The notes below the pieces were generated by a model, which had not been told where the DNA came from, did no database searches, and worked only from the letters and a program-made list of their open reading frames with translations. Of a DNA stretch of 64,000 bases, positions 15,100-26,747 are shown in pieces. Made by a program: the position numbers and the translations under genes. Position 1 is the stretch's first letter, and each line of letters begins with the position of its first letter. The stretch comes from Diogma glabrata (lineage: Eukaryota > Arthropoda > Insecta > Diptera > Cylindrotomidae): positions 129,997,143-130,061,142 of the forward strand of contig OY856186.1 in the NCBI GenBank assembly GCA_963693315.1. Direction: 5' to 3'.

Positions 15100-16383
15100 A
15101 CCGATATCCATGGGATAGAGTTAAAGGAAATCGACGTGAATATGCTCGAATCTGGCCGACCGTATTCAGAATGAGTTTGTCGTTTAATCTTAAATCTTTG
15201 ACTTGAAAAGCATGTCTTAGACCAAAATCCAACATCTCCAACGTTTAGAGAGCATCTTCCGGGATGCTCTAATACTGGGGTGGGAAAGACCGTGTCAAGA
15301 ATTGGATGTTGATCGTCTTAGGTACTCAAGTAAATATAGACGAAATATGTTAGTCGAGATCTCACACCAAATGGGTTTACTGCAGTGCATTTCTGTTGAG
15401 ATGGGTTTTTCCTTCCATTTAAAACCTATGACATGTGGAATCTTGATTAAATGCTGGAGTTCTAGGTCGATATCTAGAAGTACGATAAGTTAATCAGCAT
15501 CTAAGCCAGCAAAATTGATAATCATTTCCTCAGTTCGTGAAAGAGTTTCTCCCACTACATTATTCGTGCCAGCGATTTGTCGAATATCAGTTGTAAACTG
15601 GGAAATTAAATCAAGATGTAGATTTAATGTAGATTGTAGTAGAGGTTGGCGGTCTGTGAACACTACGAACAAACGACCTTCTATGAAGTAACGGAAGTGT
15701 GTAATAGCTTAAAAAATAGCCAATAGTTCGCGATCAAAAGTCGAATAGTTTTTCTCTATTGATGAGAGTCTTCTGAAGAATAATCCTAAGAGCTGCCAAC
15801 TTCCTTTGTTTAATTGTTTTAATACTGCTCCTGTTGCAGTACCTGAAGCATCCGTTTTGATACAAAAGCTTGCATTTTGTAACGGATGAGTTTAAAATTT
15901 CCAGTTCGACATTATCAATTGCTGTACCGCATTGGAGGGGGCAGACAAATGCTGACTTATTTTTTATCTTGGCTAGTTCAGCGAGATAGCCATGTAGTGG
16001 AGCAATTAGCTTGGCTAGGTGGGGTTTAAATCTATGGTAATAGTTTACAATTCACACAAATCGCTGGACTTGGCAAACTGAAGTAGGCTGTGAAAAACCT
16101 TGTATGGTCATGATTCGATCTGAGGATGGCTTTATGACATCCTTTGTGTTTTCGAATATCGAAATCAGATAATCTTTTGAAGAGAATGTGTAGGTGATTT
16201 TGGTGTCCCAGTGGGGAATTGCTTGCCACCAATCGTCGATATTCGCAAAAACGAAGTGTAATTCTTTGAACATTTCGTCCAGAAAACGCTGGCACCATAT
16301 AGCATTCTGAGAATTTTGAAGAGACCAAACGGGATACTTATCGCAGTTTTATGAATATATTTTAACTTCAACTTAATCAACAA
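15100..16383 (-). pseudogene. Ty3/gypsy pol remnant (RT-RNase H-linker)
   Basis: Reading the minus strand in shifting frames gives, in order: RT motifs IPFGLFKILRMLYG (about 16350-16310), FVFANIDDWWQAIPHWD (about 16255-16205; the YxDD motif reads ANIDD), then the connection, FKPHLAKLIAPLHGYLAELA near 16000, and the RNase H region (YSTFDRELLAIF, FVVFTDRQPLLQ, HLDLISQFTTDIRQIAGTNN-VVGETLSR) down to 15500. Beyond 15490 only scraps of the linker to integrase remain. Multiple frameshifts and stops make it inactive. Its 5' side is cut at 16383, where a LINE in the opposite orientation begins. Confidence 0.8.
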
Positions 16384-16384
16384 G

Positions 16385-17510
16385 CTCGTTTCGTATGGTT
16401 TTCATCCCAATATTGTGAAGCTGATTCAAAAATTTCTCTCCAATCGATATATTTCGGTCTCCTTAGACGGATTTTCTTCTGAGTCTAAACTACTTAATGC
16501 TTCTGTACCTGAGGGCTCAGTATTGTCTCCAACCCTATTTTTGATTTATATCAACGAATTGTTGAAAATCATCACCAAGTCAATAAATAGTTCTGCAGAT
16601 GATAGTACTCTGCACAAGTCGTTCGGGCCCCTTCCTTCAAAACGTAAAATACACGAATTAATCCTGCCCGCAGAGACGCTGCCATAAACGTGAATAAAGA
16701 CCTGAATAAAGTCGCCGATTGGGGTGACCAAAACCTGGTCAATTTCAACTCTACCAAAACACAGCTGTTGATTGTTTCCAGATCAAAGACCGAGTTTCCC
16801 AAAGATATTTTATTCAGTATGTGTGATGAACCAATAGGTGAACGTAAAAACATTCGTTTATTGGGTGTCACAGTTTCAAATAACCTACTCTGGAACGATC
16901 ATGTAATGGCGATGGCAAAAAGCGCGTCTAAAAAACTCGGCCTTCTAAATAGATGCAAAAATTTTTTCACTCCATACCAATTGCTCCATCTTTGTAAGTC
17001 CTATATTCGTCCCTGTATGGAGTACTGTTGTTAAGTTTGGGGTGCTGCTTCTGTTTCCATCTTAGCTCTTCTGGACTCTGTTCAAAAGCGAGCTATACGA
17101 AGTAATAGAATAGCTTTGACATCAAAACTTGACTCCCTACAACATCGTCGCACTGTTGCTGACCTCGTTGTTTTTTACAAATATCGTCATCAACAGTGCT
17201 CAAATGAGATCAGCAGCATCATGCCTCAAACTTTTTCTTACCCCTGTTTCACTCGGCAATCGACTACCGCAACCAGTGAAACGGTCGATCCCACGCTGTC
17301 ATACTGGCAGATCGCAGAGGGAATTCTTTGTGTGAACTGCATACAAATGGAACAGTTTGCCGGAATCCATAGTCCCAGGTGGCTACAATTCGCAGAGGTT
17401 TAAAAAAAGCGTTCATCAATACCTTGAAGCGCAAGTTGTTGTGGGACCTAGGTCTTAAAAGGTTTTTATGTGTTGTTGTGACACAAATTCTTAACCCTAT
17501 AACACAACAC
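16385..17510 (+). pseudogene. LINE (Jockey/I-like) RT, 5'-truncated, with 3' tail
   Basis: Plus-strand RT begins abruptly at motif A-B spacing (LIQKFLSNRYISVSLDGF), followed by SVPEGSVLSPTLFLIYINELL (motif B) and SADDSTL (motif C; SADD in place of F/YADD) at about 16590. After a frameshift at 16685 come NKVADWGDQNLVNFNSTKTQ, LLGVTVSNNLLWNDHV, and YIRPCMEYCC, then a stop at 17032, VWGAASVSILALLDSVQKRAI and a C-terminal block with two frameshifts ending NSLPESIVPGGYNSQRFKKSVHQYL near 17430. It is typical LINE 5' truncation. It is the best preserved relative of the wreck at 2.2-2.85 kb. Confidence 0.85.
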
Positions 17511-17734
17511 TTTTTATTTAAAAAAACAAAAAATATTCCGCAGCGACCGGTATTTGGTGGTAAGCCCGGACAAGATCAATTTTGGAGATTATAGTACATC
17601 CGATAAGATGCATGGGAATCTTGTATATGTGATTGCAAGGTCTCCACTACATTGATCCAACTTCGGAACCAAATGTGGTGAGGATGAAGCACAAGATAAG
17701 GATAGTTTAATCAATCCTAGCTAGGCCATATGCA

Positions 17735-17830
17735 AAAATTCGTGCTCTTACCACACGATTCGATTCATAACAAGACCCAGCTTATGGAAACACGCGAATT
17801 CAAATAGTTCACGTACTAGTTTTAACAAGT
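17735..17830 (+). pseudogene. Scrap of LINE endonuclease
   Basis: About 95 bp (CGATTCATAA-CAAGACCCAG ... GGAAACACGCGAATTCAAAT) are recognisably similar to the endonuclease segment at 24150-24240 (IHKQTWVSPNGNTRNQIDHVLV). Too decayed to say more. Confidence 0.45.
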
Positions 17831-19700
17831 TCTTATCTAGCTTTTCAGCAATGTAATCCTTTAGTAGTGAAAAAATGACAACAACGTAAGAAAAAGTAAC
17901 AATGATGCTGAAAAGGGATTAGAAATTTCTGTAAAATAAAACGAAGGATATTAGTACCATACTAACCGAAGGATAGTAGTGCCATACTTTTAGCAGACTC
18001 AATAATGGTTTCTCAATATATGTACCTTTTTGTTAACTTTAAGCAAATAAAATGTTAAACTAATCAAGCACCGCTAACAGATACGCTGTCATAAATATTT
18101 TCATTGGAAAGTTTTGTATCTCTTATGGAACATGACTTAACTAATCAGATTTCAACGCACATTAATTCTAAAAAAACCAAAGTATTTTAGGTCAAATAGA
18201 GTCAACCTATTAATAATTATTGATTTCAAATTAAATTTGTTTTATTTTTACTTTCCACGCTTATAGCTGATGTTAAACGAAAAGACATCCATCAATTTTT
18301 TATTTAAAGATATTTGAAGTTTTTATTTCCAACGAATATTCGTTTAATTATTAATTTCTTTAGCACATAAATGAAGTTTTAATTACATTTGTGTTTAAAA
18401 ATTGCTTTGTTTTACCAAAAGTATTAATTAAAGTTTCTTAAAAATTAGAAATAAAATTATTATTTTTAATCGAGTGCGGATAAAATCATTTAAGCCAACC
18501 ATTAGAAAAATTTGCTCTTTACCTGTTTTCAAAAGTTGAGTTAAAAATTAAAATAAATAAATTAAATTCGACAAACCATAATGATGTATTAATTAGAAAA
18601 AAAAAGTTTTGTTGTTTCAAGCTGATTTCCTTATTTATACGTATTTATTTTCTTTAACAACCCCAACAAAACGAGTCATTTAATAAGTAGAAAATAAATA
18701 AAAAAATAATGATTGGACAATTAAAACTGAAATGTGAATAAAAACTTACAGTCAAGTTAAAAGGAACAAAATATTAAAAATTTATTGTTTAATTTTTCTG
18801 TTTTATTTATTTTCCTGTTGTGTGAATGCGTCGGAAATATAGTAATTTTAAAGCACTGGTATTATTTTCATGTTTACCTCAAGGGCATGGAAATCAAATT
18901 TCGATGAAAAATTTCAAAGTTCACTTGAGTTTTGTTTTTTTGTATCGTCGTAAGAAAACTGAAATCATTTGGTTTGGTTTTTTTTATTTTTCTCTGTTTT
19001 TCTAAATGTCTTTCTGGTTGTTATTTCCTTTTCTGTTTCTTTTTGTTTAGTAAAGTTTCAAAAACGTTCTTTTAGTTACAATTCAATTATTTTAAATTAT
19101 TGTTAAGTGTTTAATTTAATAATTAAAATTGTATATCCTCTTTTAGTGCTTAAAGTTTTAATATTAACCTAATTATCAAATGTAAAAACGGCTAGGTAGC
19201 AAGAAAATATGTTGTTACAATTTATTTTAATATTAAAGGAAAAGGTTTAAGATAACCTATATTTAGATTATAAATTTCATTTTCGTACCAAACCAGGCCA
19301 AATCGAACCAAGAAAAATATTCTTATTCTATAAATATTAGTTTTAGAAAATGGAACATGTTCAAAGAAGAGTTTAAAAATTTTTATCCACGACAACTAAA
19401 GAATATATACTTTCCACGCGTATGTCTTTCATTGTAATTGTATTCATTCCTTTCTATATATCAAATTCTTTTTTATTTATTTCATTCCACTTTATTTATT
19501 CAAAATTCCCCTAACAAATTAAAAACTTGATTTGTTGGTATAGTAATATAAACAAGATAAAACAAGAACAATACAATATAAAATAAACAAACATGTTTTC
19601 AAACATGTTATCTTACACATAGTTTATATATCAAACTTTGTTTTATATAAATGTCATTTAATTATTTTATTTCAATTTTGATATAATTGTTATTTTTTAT
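17831..19700. other. AT-rich noncoding stretch
   Basis: I find no gene, TIR pair or microsatellite of note. It is long AT-rich intergenic sequence. Confidence 0.45.
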
Positions 19701-19705
19701 ATAAG

Positions 19706-19742
19706 GATCCTGAAGATGGGCCTAGCCTGAAATATATTGATC
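19706..19742 (+). ncRNA. Hammerhead-ribozyme-like motif (PLE 3'-end remnant)
   Basis: The order of conserved elements fits a type-I hammerhead: GATC (stem I 5' strand), CTGAAGA (CUGANGA core), a small stem II GGC-CTA-GCC, GAAA, a minimal stem III ATATAT, then the cleavage position followed by GATC pairing with the first GATC. One extra T follows the core, as in the other copies in this window. Hammerheads are known in PLE terminal repeats; here no PLE coding sequence remains next to it. Confidence 0.45.
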
Positions 19743-19939
19743 AATTAAATAACAAGTATTAATATAAATTGAAAACGGGGTTTTAATTGAGGAAATACAA
19801 AAGAAAAAATTAATAACTATACTCCCGGCGAAACAAACGTACAATATGAATGTTTTGTTTTGTTTTTCATTTCATAGATTTATTTCAATATGGCGATATA
19901 AATTTTTACAGAAAACTTGAATGAAATTATTTGAAATAT

Positions 19940-20100
19940 TTGTAGTCGTGGATAAAATAGTATCTTGTATTCGCTAAGGATGAAGGCAATTCTTCACTCA
20001 GATGATTCCTTCCACTCGCTACGCTCGTTCTGGGAAACTTCATCCTCGTGAAGAATTGCCTTCATTCTAAGCTCATACAAGAATCTACTATTCTTCAACA
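19940..20100. repeat. Imperfect foldback, ~60-bp arms
   Basis: AGGATGAAGGCAATTCTTCAC (about 19977-19997) is mirrored by GTGAAGAATTGCCTTCATTCT (about 20050-20070). The pairing extends outward through TAGTATCTTGTATTCGCT and its counterpart ending in TACTATTCTTC. The loop contains CACTCGCTACGCTCGTTC. Likely a small foldback MITE. Confidence 0.6.
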
Positions 20101-20976
20101 GCTGGAACTTTGGTTGAACAACTAAGCTAAAAACGTTGAGTCACAAGATCACAAAAAATAATATAACACTTACCTTAGTGTAATCTATCCACATAGCATT
20201 TGATTACGTCATTACTCAAACTGTATTAAACCAACCCACTTTGTGCTCATTGTCGCACAAAATCACAAAGTGTACCCTGGTTTGAAGAGAATTCCTTCGA
20301 AATTGACGTTTCAACCTAGTCCGTTAAGCTGAATAGAAAATGGATTACTAAAGTCAGTCTTTTCAATTTTGATTACAAGTAGAACTACATTTTATTAATA
20401 AAGAACCGATAATCAGTTTAAATATATTACAAATATATTACAAAATTTTGTTACAATTTCATTTACAAGAATAGTGTATAGCTATACATATACCTGTTGC
20501 ACCATTTTTCTTTGTACAATAATACATCCTCAAGGCCCTCAACATTGTCAAATAATCACCTCGAATTTCATAAATATAAATTACTTTTAAGGTAAACAAT
20601 ATAACAATCTCATGATAATAAATCTGTTTGATTACAGGTAATTTCTTTTCATTAGATATACAAAATGAGAAGAAAAAACTCCAAAACGGTCTAGATATTT
20701 TATCCATAATTAATACACTTTAACCTCAATTCATTTGATTTATGTTCAAAAAAAATAAATTTAATTTTTGTTTTCGTTTTTAAATGTAACTTTAACTCAT
20801 CCTTTTTTATGACGACAAAAATAAACTTAATTTTTATTTAATTTGAATTATTTTTTTAAATTTATTTTAATTTGAAAATACTTTAAATTTTCTAATTTTT
20901 TGAGGAAATTATTGTTTTCCGTTATAAGAGGGAAGGAAGGAGGAAGAACATTGAGGTTGTATAAAGAACATTTAAT
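20101..20976. other. AT-rich noncoding stretch
   Basis: Nothing recognisable; short reading frames here carry no motif I know. Confidence 0.4.
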
Positions 20977-20980
20977 GATA

Positions 20981-23011
20981 TAGTCCAGTCGTTATAGGTT
21001 TTAACTGCGGAAAAATTCCTATTGAGCTGAATTTTTGTATATACCTTTATTACGGAATTTTAATTAATATTTGAAAAATCGACATTTATATCGTGCCGGC
21101 TAAAAAAGTTATCAAGGTCAAAAGGTCACGAAAATCAGTTTTCCGCGAATATCTCGCGACCTATTACTCCGAAGTCAATTGAGGTCAAGCAAAAATTGTT
21201 TATCGTCCAATTATCTACACAACATACATCAATCATTTTTCTGTAAGATCAACCATTTTTTAGCAGAGCGCTGAGAAAGCGACTATACATTATGATTATG
21301 CACTCGTTCCGCACCACGCATTTTTTACATGGTTTTCACAGTGAAAATGATTTGTAATAAAAGCTTTTTTTTATTTAAAAATGAAGAGTTTTTTATTTAA
21401 AATCTGAAAAATACAAAAAAATAAACTTAATACTGACTACTAATTTTTATGCATACATAATTTTTTTTTATTCACTCATAGTCGATATCCTCAGTTTCTC
21501 TATCATTAAAATTTGCTGACAAAACATTGAGTGGAATTATTCTTTTACTTAAGTAGTCGACATCTTCATTCCCCGTTTAAGCATGATTGCCCACGGAAAT
21601 GTTCACGAACTTTTGAGCATCTCAAAACCATTTTTTTGCATCCACACTTGCCGCTACAATTTTTTGTACAATTACAATAGATTGTGTTTAGTAAATCATC
21701 GGGTGCTGGTATAATAAAGTTGTTACTGGCTGACGTATGTTATTTTTTTACTCGTAATCCCAATATTTTGCATCAATTTCTCTTCGTAGTTTGTATTTTA
21801 CAATACACTCGAAAAATATGATGTTGAGCTGCTGAAGATGGAGGTGCCAATAACGAAAATTTCACACCTGTGTTTTGTTTTGTTAGCTTACCAAAGCTAA
21901 AATATCTGTAATTATTTATCGAATGTTCTGATTTTGGAGCACCGTATATTGCTAGTAGCACTGTGTTGCAGCATCGACAACTACTTCTCAAGCGCAATTT
22001 TCTTGGAGATATTTCTGCGGAGTTTTTTAAATCATGTATTTTTTCAAACATCTTCATGACTTTAATTTTTGCTTTGCCAAAAAGTGTTGAAGTTGTATCA
22101 CATGCGGTCATGGCATGGAATACCGAAAAATTAAGCGGCTGGGATATACTTGTGATATACATGTTTCTTGCTGACGTATTTAAAGGTTACGATACTCAAA
22201 TTGTTCGTATAATTTTTACGACAATTACGATAAACATTTACAGAAGCAGCAGTATTTAAATATTCAATATTACCATCACCTATTTCCATACTAGCATTTT
22301 TTAATGTTTGCAAGCCACGTGTAGCTTCTACTAAATTACAATCCGACAACAATTCACTGCATATAAAACAATTATCACTCATTATGCAAAATTGTTCAAT
22401 AGCATGAAACTACTAAAATAAAGTCTCTAACACTCTAGAAATATTTCTCAACTCAGCTAAACACAGTCGGACAGACACTCTCGACAGCGGGTCCGACAGC
22501 GGGTCTCGGAACAATAAAATACGAAACATCTGCCAGTGGAGATCGTTTGTTTCCGAATCCTCTATAATATAAGTATATTTTTTACAAAACACACGAGCAT
22601 CAGATGAATGTTTTTAATACACTTGACAACATGAATAAAAAGTAACTGAATTTACATCTTGATGTACGGTATACAATATGGTATGTGACTGCATTCTAGT
22701 CGCTTTTTCAGCGCTCTACCCTAAAAACGGTTGATCTTACAAAAAAGTGAATAAGGCATGTTTTGTAGATAATTGGACGATAAACAATTTTTGTTTGATC
22801 TCAATTGATCTCCAAGCAAATGGTCGCGAGATATTCGCGGAAAACGGATTTTCGTGACCTTTTGACCTTGATAACTTTTTTAGCCGGCATGATATCAATG
22901 TCGATTTTTCGCATATTAATTAAATGCCGTAATAAAGGTGTATACAAAAATTTAGCTCAATATTAATTTTTCCGCAGATTGGGGCTTAAAACTACTAAAA
23001 TGACTGGACTA
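20981..23011. mobile_element. Long-TIR DNA transposon, internally deleted (Academ-like, tentative)
   Basis: The element begins TAGTCCAGTCG and ends with the complement, TGACTGGACTA. The inverted similarity runs for about 310 bp at each end (20981-21290 and 22695-23011), including TTATCAAGGTCAAAAGGTCACG and CGCGAATATCTCGCGACC. A 4-bp direct repeat GATA flanks it (20977-20980, 23012-23015). The interior codes on the minus strand for the two ends of a transposase-like protein. Long TIRs, a 3-4-bp duplication, an XPG-like GCDTTS block and a cysteine-rich tail match my memory of the Academ superfamily, so that name is tentative; the transposon call itself is firm. Confidence 0.8.
21572..22382 (-). 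pseudogene. Transposase remnant: N-terminus fused to C-terminus
   Basis: The N-terminal part (22382-22150) has a Cys-x2-Cys start (CFICSELL), RGLQTLKNAS, and SVNVYRNCRKNYTN, a zinc-binding-like arrangement. It then jumps, with a frame change near 22150, to SVFHAMTACDTTSTLFGKAK (an XPG/FEN-like GCDxTS-type block reading ACDTTS) and onward to SLLAPPSSAAQHHIFRVYCKIQ. After a stop at 21773 the family's tail is still readable at about 21710-21575: PAPDDLLNTIYCNCTKNC, KCGCKK, LRCS, GQSCLN. The central part of the protein is missing, so this copy is an internal-deletion derivative dependent on a full-length relative. Confidence 0.7.
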
Positions 23012-23089
23012 GATAGTGATTTATACGTAACAATGTTAGTTAGTTTATTGCAATTAATATAGAATATAAGTAATACAGTCCTTGTGTTC

Positions 23090-23850
23090 GGTACAGTGGG
23101 TAATTCTGTTACAAACCGAACAGATTTTTTGATTTGGCTTGACACATTTTTGATATGGCTTAAATTTTTTTTATGGGTTTTATATAAAAAAAAGATATAC
23201 GTGTTCGAGGATTTTTTTTTTGGAAAATATAGCGGTTCTAAATTTCGAGAATTTCGTGATTTTTGGCTTGACGAGTTATTTTCAAATATTCATAGCTTCG
23301 GTTCTATTAAAAATAAAAACTTCTAGTTTGTTTTAGTAGTAAAGTTAATGATGCTAGTTTTCAAAAAAAATTAAAACTAATAAAATTTATTAAGAAATTC
23401 CTATTGTTATAAACAAATAAAATGTTCAAATCGATCTTTAGTCATCGCCCCGCCCCAACCACGAAATGAGTTATAAGTATAACCATCGTATTCTACGTTT
23501 CATTTCCTATAAAAAACGTATTTTTAGTTAATGGAGAAATGATTTTTACTGTTAGAAAAAAATTAATTTATCGAGCGCGGGACGACAAAAAATTCCATGT
23601 GTGGGTCTTTCTTTTATATACCGAACAGATTAGGACAAAATGTTACTAAGACATTTTTGATTCAACTAAAAAATTGTTTACCGGTTCTATATAACCAAAA
23701 AGATAGACGTATTTTCTTTTTTTTGTTACGGAAAATAGAGCGGATCTATATAGCGAGAATTATGTGATTTTTGACTTGAAGACTTATTTTCAAAGATTGA
23801 TAACTTCGGTTCTGGTAAAGATAGACACTTTTTGTCTGTTTTTTTTTAAG
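23090..23850. repeat. Two diverged direct repeats (~240 bp)
   Basis: Copy A (about 23090-23330) and copy B (about 23618-23850) share CCGAACAGAT, TTTTTGATT, a GGTT-TATATAA block, AAAAGATA-ACGT, GGAAAATA-AGCGG-TCTA, TTTTTG-CTTGA-GA-TTATTTTCAAA, and ATAACTTCGGTTCT. There is no coding signal. An unknown repeat family, about 530 bp period. Confidence 0.65.
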
Positions 23851-24097
23851 TATAAAGATGAAATTTCTGGTAACCTTAAGATGCAGAATGGACCCATTCA
23901 CGACAATTTGGGTTGGGCCTAAGGTTAGCACCCTAGCCCCGGAAAAAAATTTTTGTTAAAATTGGAAATCAGAAAAGAATAACACACCCGGACAAAAACA
24001 GAATTTTACCTAGACGTGAAAAAGGACCAGACTACCGAATCGGAACGAAGAACGTGCGCAGCATGAGCGCTTCTGATGCTATAATAATGGTGAGAGA

Positions 24098-26105
24098 ATG
24101 ACTGAGTTTTCATTATCAAATAATTTAAGAATTGCCAGTATTTTCTTTCCACCCCGATCGATTCATAAACAGACTTGGGTCTCACCGAATGGAAACACTC
24201 GAAATCAAATTGATCACGTGCTAGTTGCAGCACGTTTCTTTTCGAGTGTTCTGACTCTGCGATCCCTTAGAGGCGCATACATTGGAAGTGACCACTTTCT
24301 TGTATGTGCTAAAATAAGGTTCAACTTCAAAAAACCCAAGCATTCTGAAATTAAATCAACGGAAACGTTTTTACATCTCATCACTAAAGAATGCTGAAAC
24401 AGAAGAGAGATATCAAAACCTTATGTTATGGTATTTGCTCAAAGATGATGTTTTAAGCGCTGCTGAGGGAATGCTTGGACGACCACAAAACCACTCCCAG
24501 AAGCCATGAATAGATCAAGCATGTCTTGACGCTATACAATACAAAAGAGATTGCTATCTGAAATGATGACAAGGACGCAACACCAGGTTCACGAAGGAGA
24601 ACTATAGACTGACAAGACAAGCCGTTACAAAGCTATGTAGACGAACGCAGCAAGAATGGTGGAAGAGAAAGTGTGAGGAGATTGAAAGCTTCAATAAGGA
24701 ACATCAATCGCGCAACTTCTTTCAATAGGTTTAAACCTTAAAGATTGCCCTCAAACTAGAATGACTGCTATTCAAAACGAAGGTCTACAAGTAGACCTTA
24801 AAAATATTTTAGATACTTGGGCCGCTTATTTTGAAAATCTTCTCAGCTTAAGTGAACAGCAACAAATCGGGCGACGAGCAAAGCTTATTCGTGCGTCAAA
24901 GGTACATGTAGACGAACCAACCAAAGAGGAATTCGACTCGGCGCTGTCAAAATTAAAACGCAATAAAGCTCCTGGTATCGACGATATAACATCCAAAGTG
25001 AGTGTACATGGTGGAGAAACTCTATCCTTAAGATTGTTTGAACTTGTTTAAATGATCTGGAGGACTGAAATCATGCCACAGGACTGGAACTCAGCTATGC
25101 TGATACAAATCCATAAAAATGGTAATCGCCTACAATGTGCAAACTACAGAGGAATCGCTCTCCTCTGCACAGCCTATAAGATGTTTTCCTACATTTTGCT
25201 ATCCAAAATCAATCCTTTTGCTGAACAACTGTTTGGAGAATATCAGTGTGGCTTCCGGCGAGGCCAAGGTACCACCGATGCACTTTTCTCGATAAGGGTG
25301 ATTTTGGAAAAGTGCCGAGAGTTCAACATACCTATGCACCAACTCTTCATTGATTTCAGGCAGGCCTACGACTCGAAACTCTCGAACGGTAGACTCTTTG
25401 GTCTGCTCTGATGTCAATGGGAATCCCTGGTAAACTGGTATCAAAAAGACAGTACAGAACTCTCAATGCTGTGTACGAGTAGAGAACAAAATATCAAAGT
25501 TTTTAAAAGTTGACTCCGGTTTAAGACAAGGTGATGCTATCTTTCCTATATTTTTTAATTTAGCCTTGGAATATGTGAGGGGTCTAAAAGCAAAACCGGC
25601 AATATCCACCGTCAAAACAGTGGATATTGCTGGTTTTGCTTTTAGACCTCTCATGTGTGCCGTCAAAAGAAACTACCGACTAATAACAATATCTTGTCAA
25701 TAAACTCAGTTCAGATGACTGCATACGCTGATGATGTTGTCATCCTCGGCCGAAGTGAAGCTGTTATGAGTGAGACTTTTAGTCGCTTGATAGTGGTGCT
25801 AGAAACATTGGTCTTCAAATTAACTACAATAAAACCAAACATATGAATTTTTCAAAAGAGGCTGAGAAGAAAGATTTGATGTGCGACGATGAACAAATTG
25901 AGGGAGTTGAATCTTTTAAATATTTGGGATCAATGCTTGACTCAAACAACAGCATACTTACAGATATAAAAGCTCGAATCGCTGCAGGTAATCGAACTTT
26001 CTACTCCATTAATCCTCTCCTTGGATCACCGTATGTATCAACTAACACCAAGCTCAAGTTATACAACACATCGATTAGACCGGACATATACAAGACATCG
26101 ATTAG
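24098..26105 (+). pseudogene. LINE: endonuclease tail and RT, multiply broken
   Basis: In order on the plus strand: the C-terminus of an APE-type endonuclease (NLRIASIFFPPRSIHKQTW, GNTRNQIDHVLV, GSDHFLVCAKIR) at 24120-24340; a linker with stops; LSKLKRNKAPGIDDITSKV; MPQDWNSAMLIQIHKNGNRLQCANYRGIALL; FGEYQCGFRRGQGTTDALF; HQLFIDFRQAYDS (motif A) at about 25345-25375; GLRQGDAIFPIFFNLALEY (motif B) at about 25520-25575; a hairpin insertion; AYADDVVILGRS (motif C, intact YADD) at about 25722; and FKYLGSMLDSNNSILTDIKARI. It stops near 26105 in a short duplication of ACATCGATTAGACC. Stops and frameshifts at several points make it inactive. Confidence 0.85.
25577..25652. repeat. 33-bp inverted repeat inside the LINE RT
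   Basis: Arms 25577-25609 and 25620-25652 are complementary with two mismatches and a 10-nt loop (CGTCAAAACA). It sits exactly between RT motifs B and C, replacing part of the normal coding spacer. Confidence 0.9.
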
Positions 26106-26144
26106 ACCATTGATTAGAAAAAACTATTTTAAAACCATATAAAT

Positions 26145-26747
26145 AATAATATTACTCATATTGCAATTGCTACTGCATGTCTACAAGTGAACGGACAGAT
26201 AGACCGAGTTAATCAGATATTAACTCCCATGTTTGCAAAACTAGAAAATCATGAAAAAAATATTGATTGGGAGCAAGTTCTAGAACAGATCGAGTTTGCT
26301 TATAATAATACTATACATTGTACTAATAAGTTTAGTCCACATATGTTACTTTTTGGTATAAATCTTCGAGGAAAAAATGTTGATAAGATAAGAGATGCTA
26401 TTGATAGTAACATAAATTTAAATGAGACAGAAAAAACTAATGATGCGTTGAGAAATACAGCTGATGAAAATATAACTAAAAGTCAATGGTATAATAAAAA
26501 TTATGTTAACAAATCGAGAAAACATAGCTACAGTTTATAAAAAGGTGATCTTGTCGTTATTAAAAATGTTGATACGATGGTTGGTGTCAATAGTAAATTC
26601 ATTCCTAAAAATCACGGACTGTATATAATCGAAAAAGCATTGGACAACGATAGGTACATCATAACTGATGTTAAAGGTTTTCAAATAACTAATAAGCCAT
26701 TTATTGATGTATATGATGTCAATAGAATAAAACCATTTATAAACTAA
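26145..26747 (+). pseudogene. Ty3/gypsy integrase C-terminal fragment
   Basis: The frame reads LQVNGQIDRVNQIL, the block around the third catalytic residue of integrases, but the position normally held by Glu reads D. It continues with WEQVLEQIEFAYNN and FSPHMLLFG. After a stop at 26538 it goes on as KGDLVVIKNVDT, KFIPKNHGLYIIEKALDNDRYIITDVKGFQ and RIKPFIN, which is the GPY/F-type integrase tail. It begins abruptly next to the LINE end and has no RT or RNase H upstream. Confidence 0.8.

Noticed and set aside
15302..15493. Plus-strand 63-codon frame
   Set aside because: Antisense to the gypsy remnant on the minus strand; no motif.
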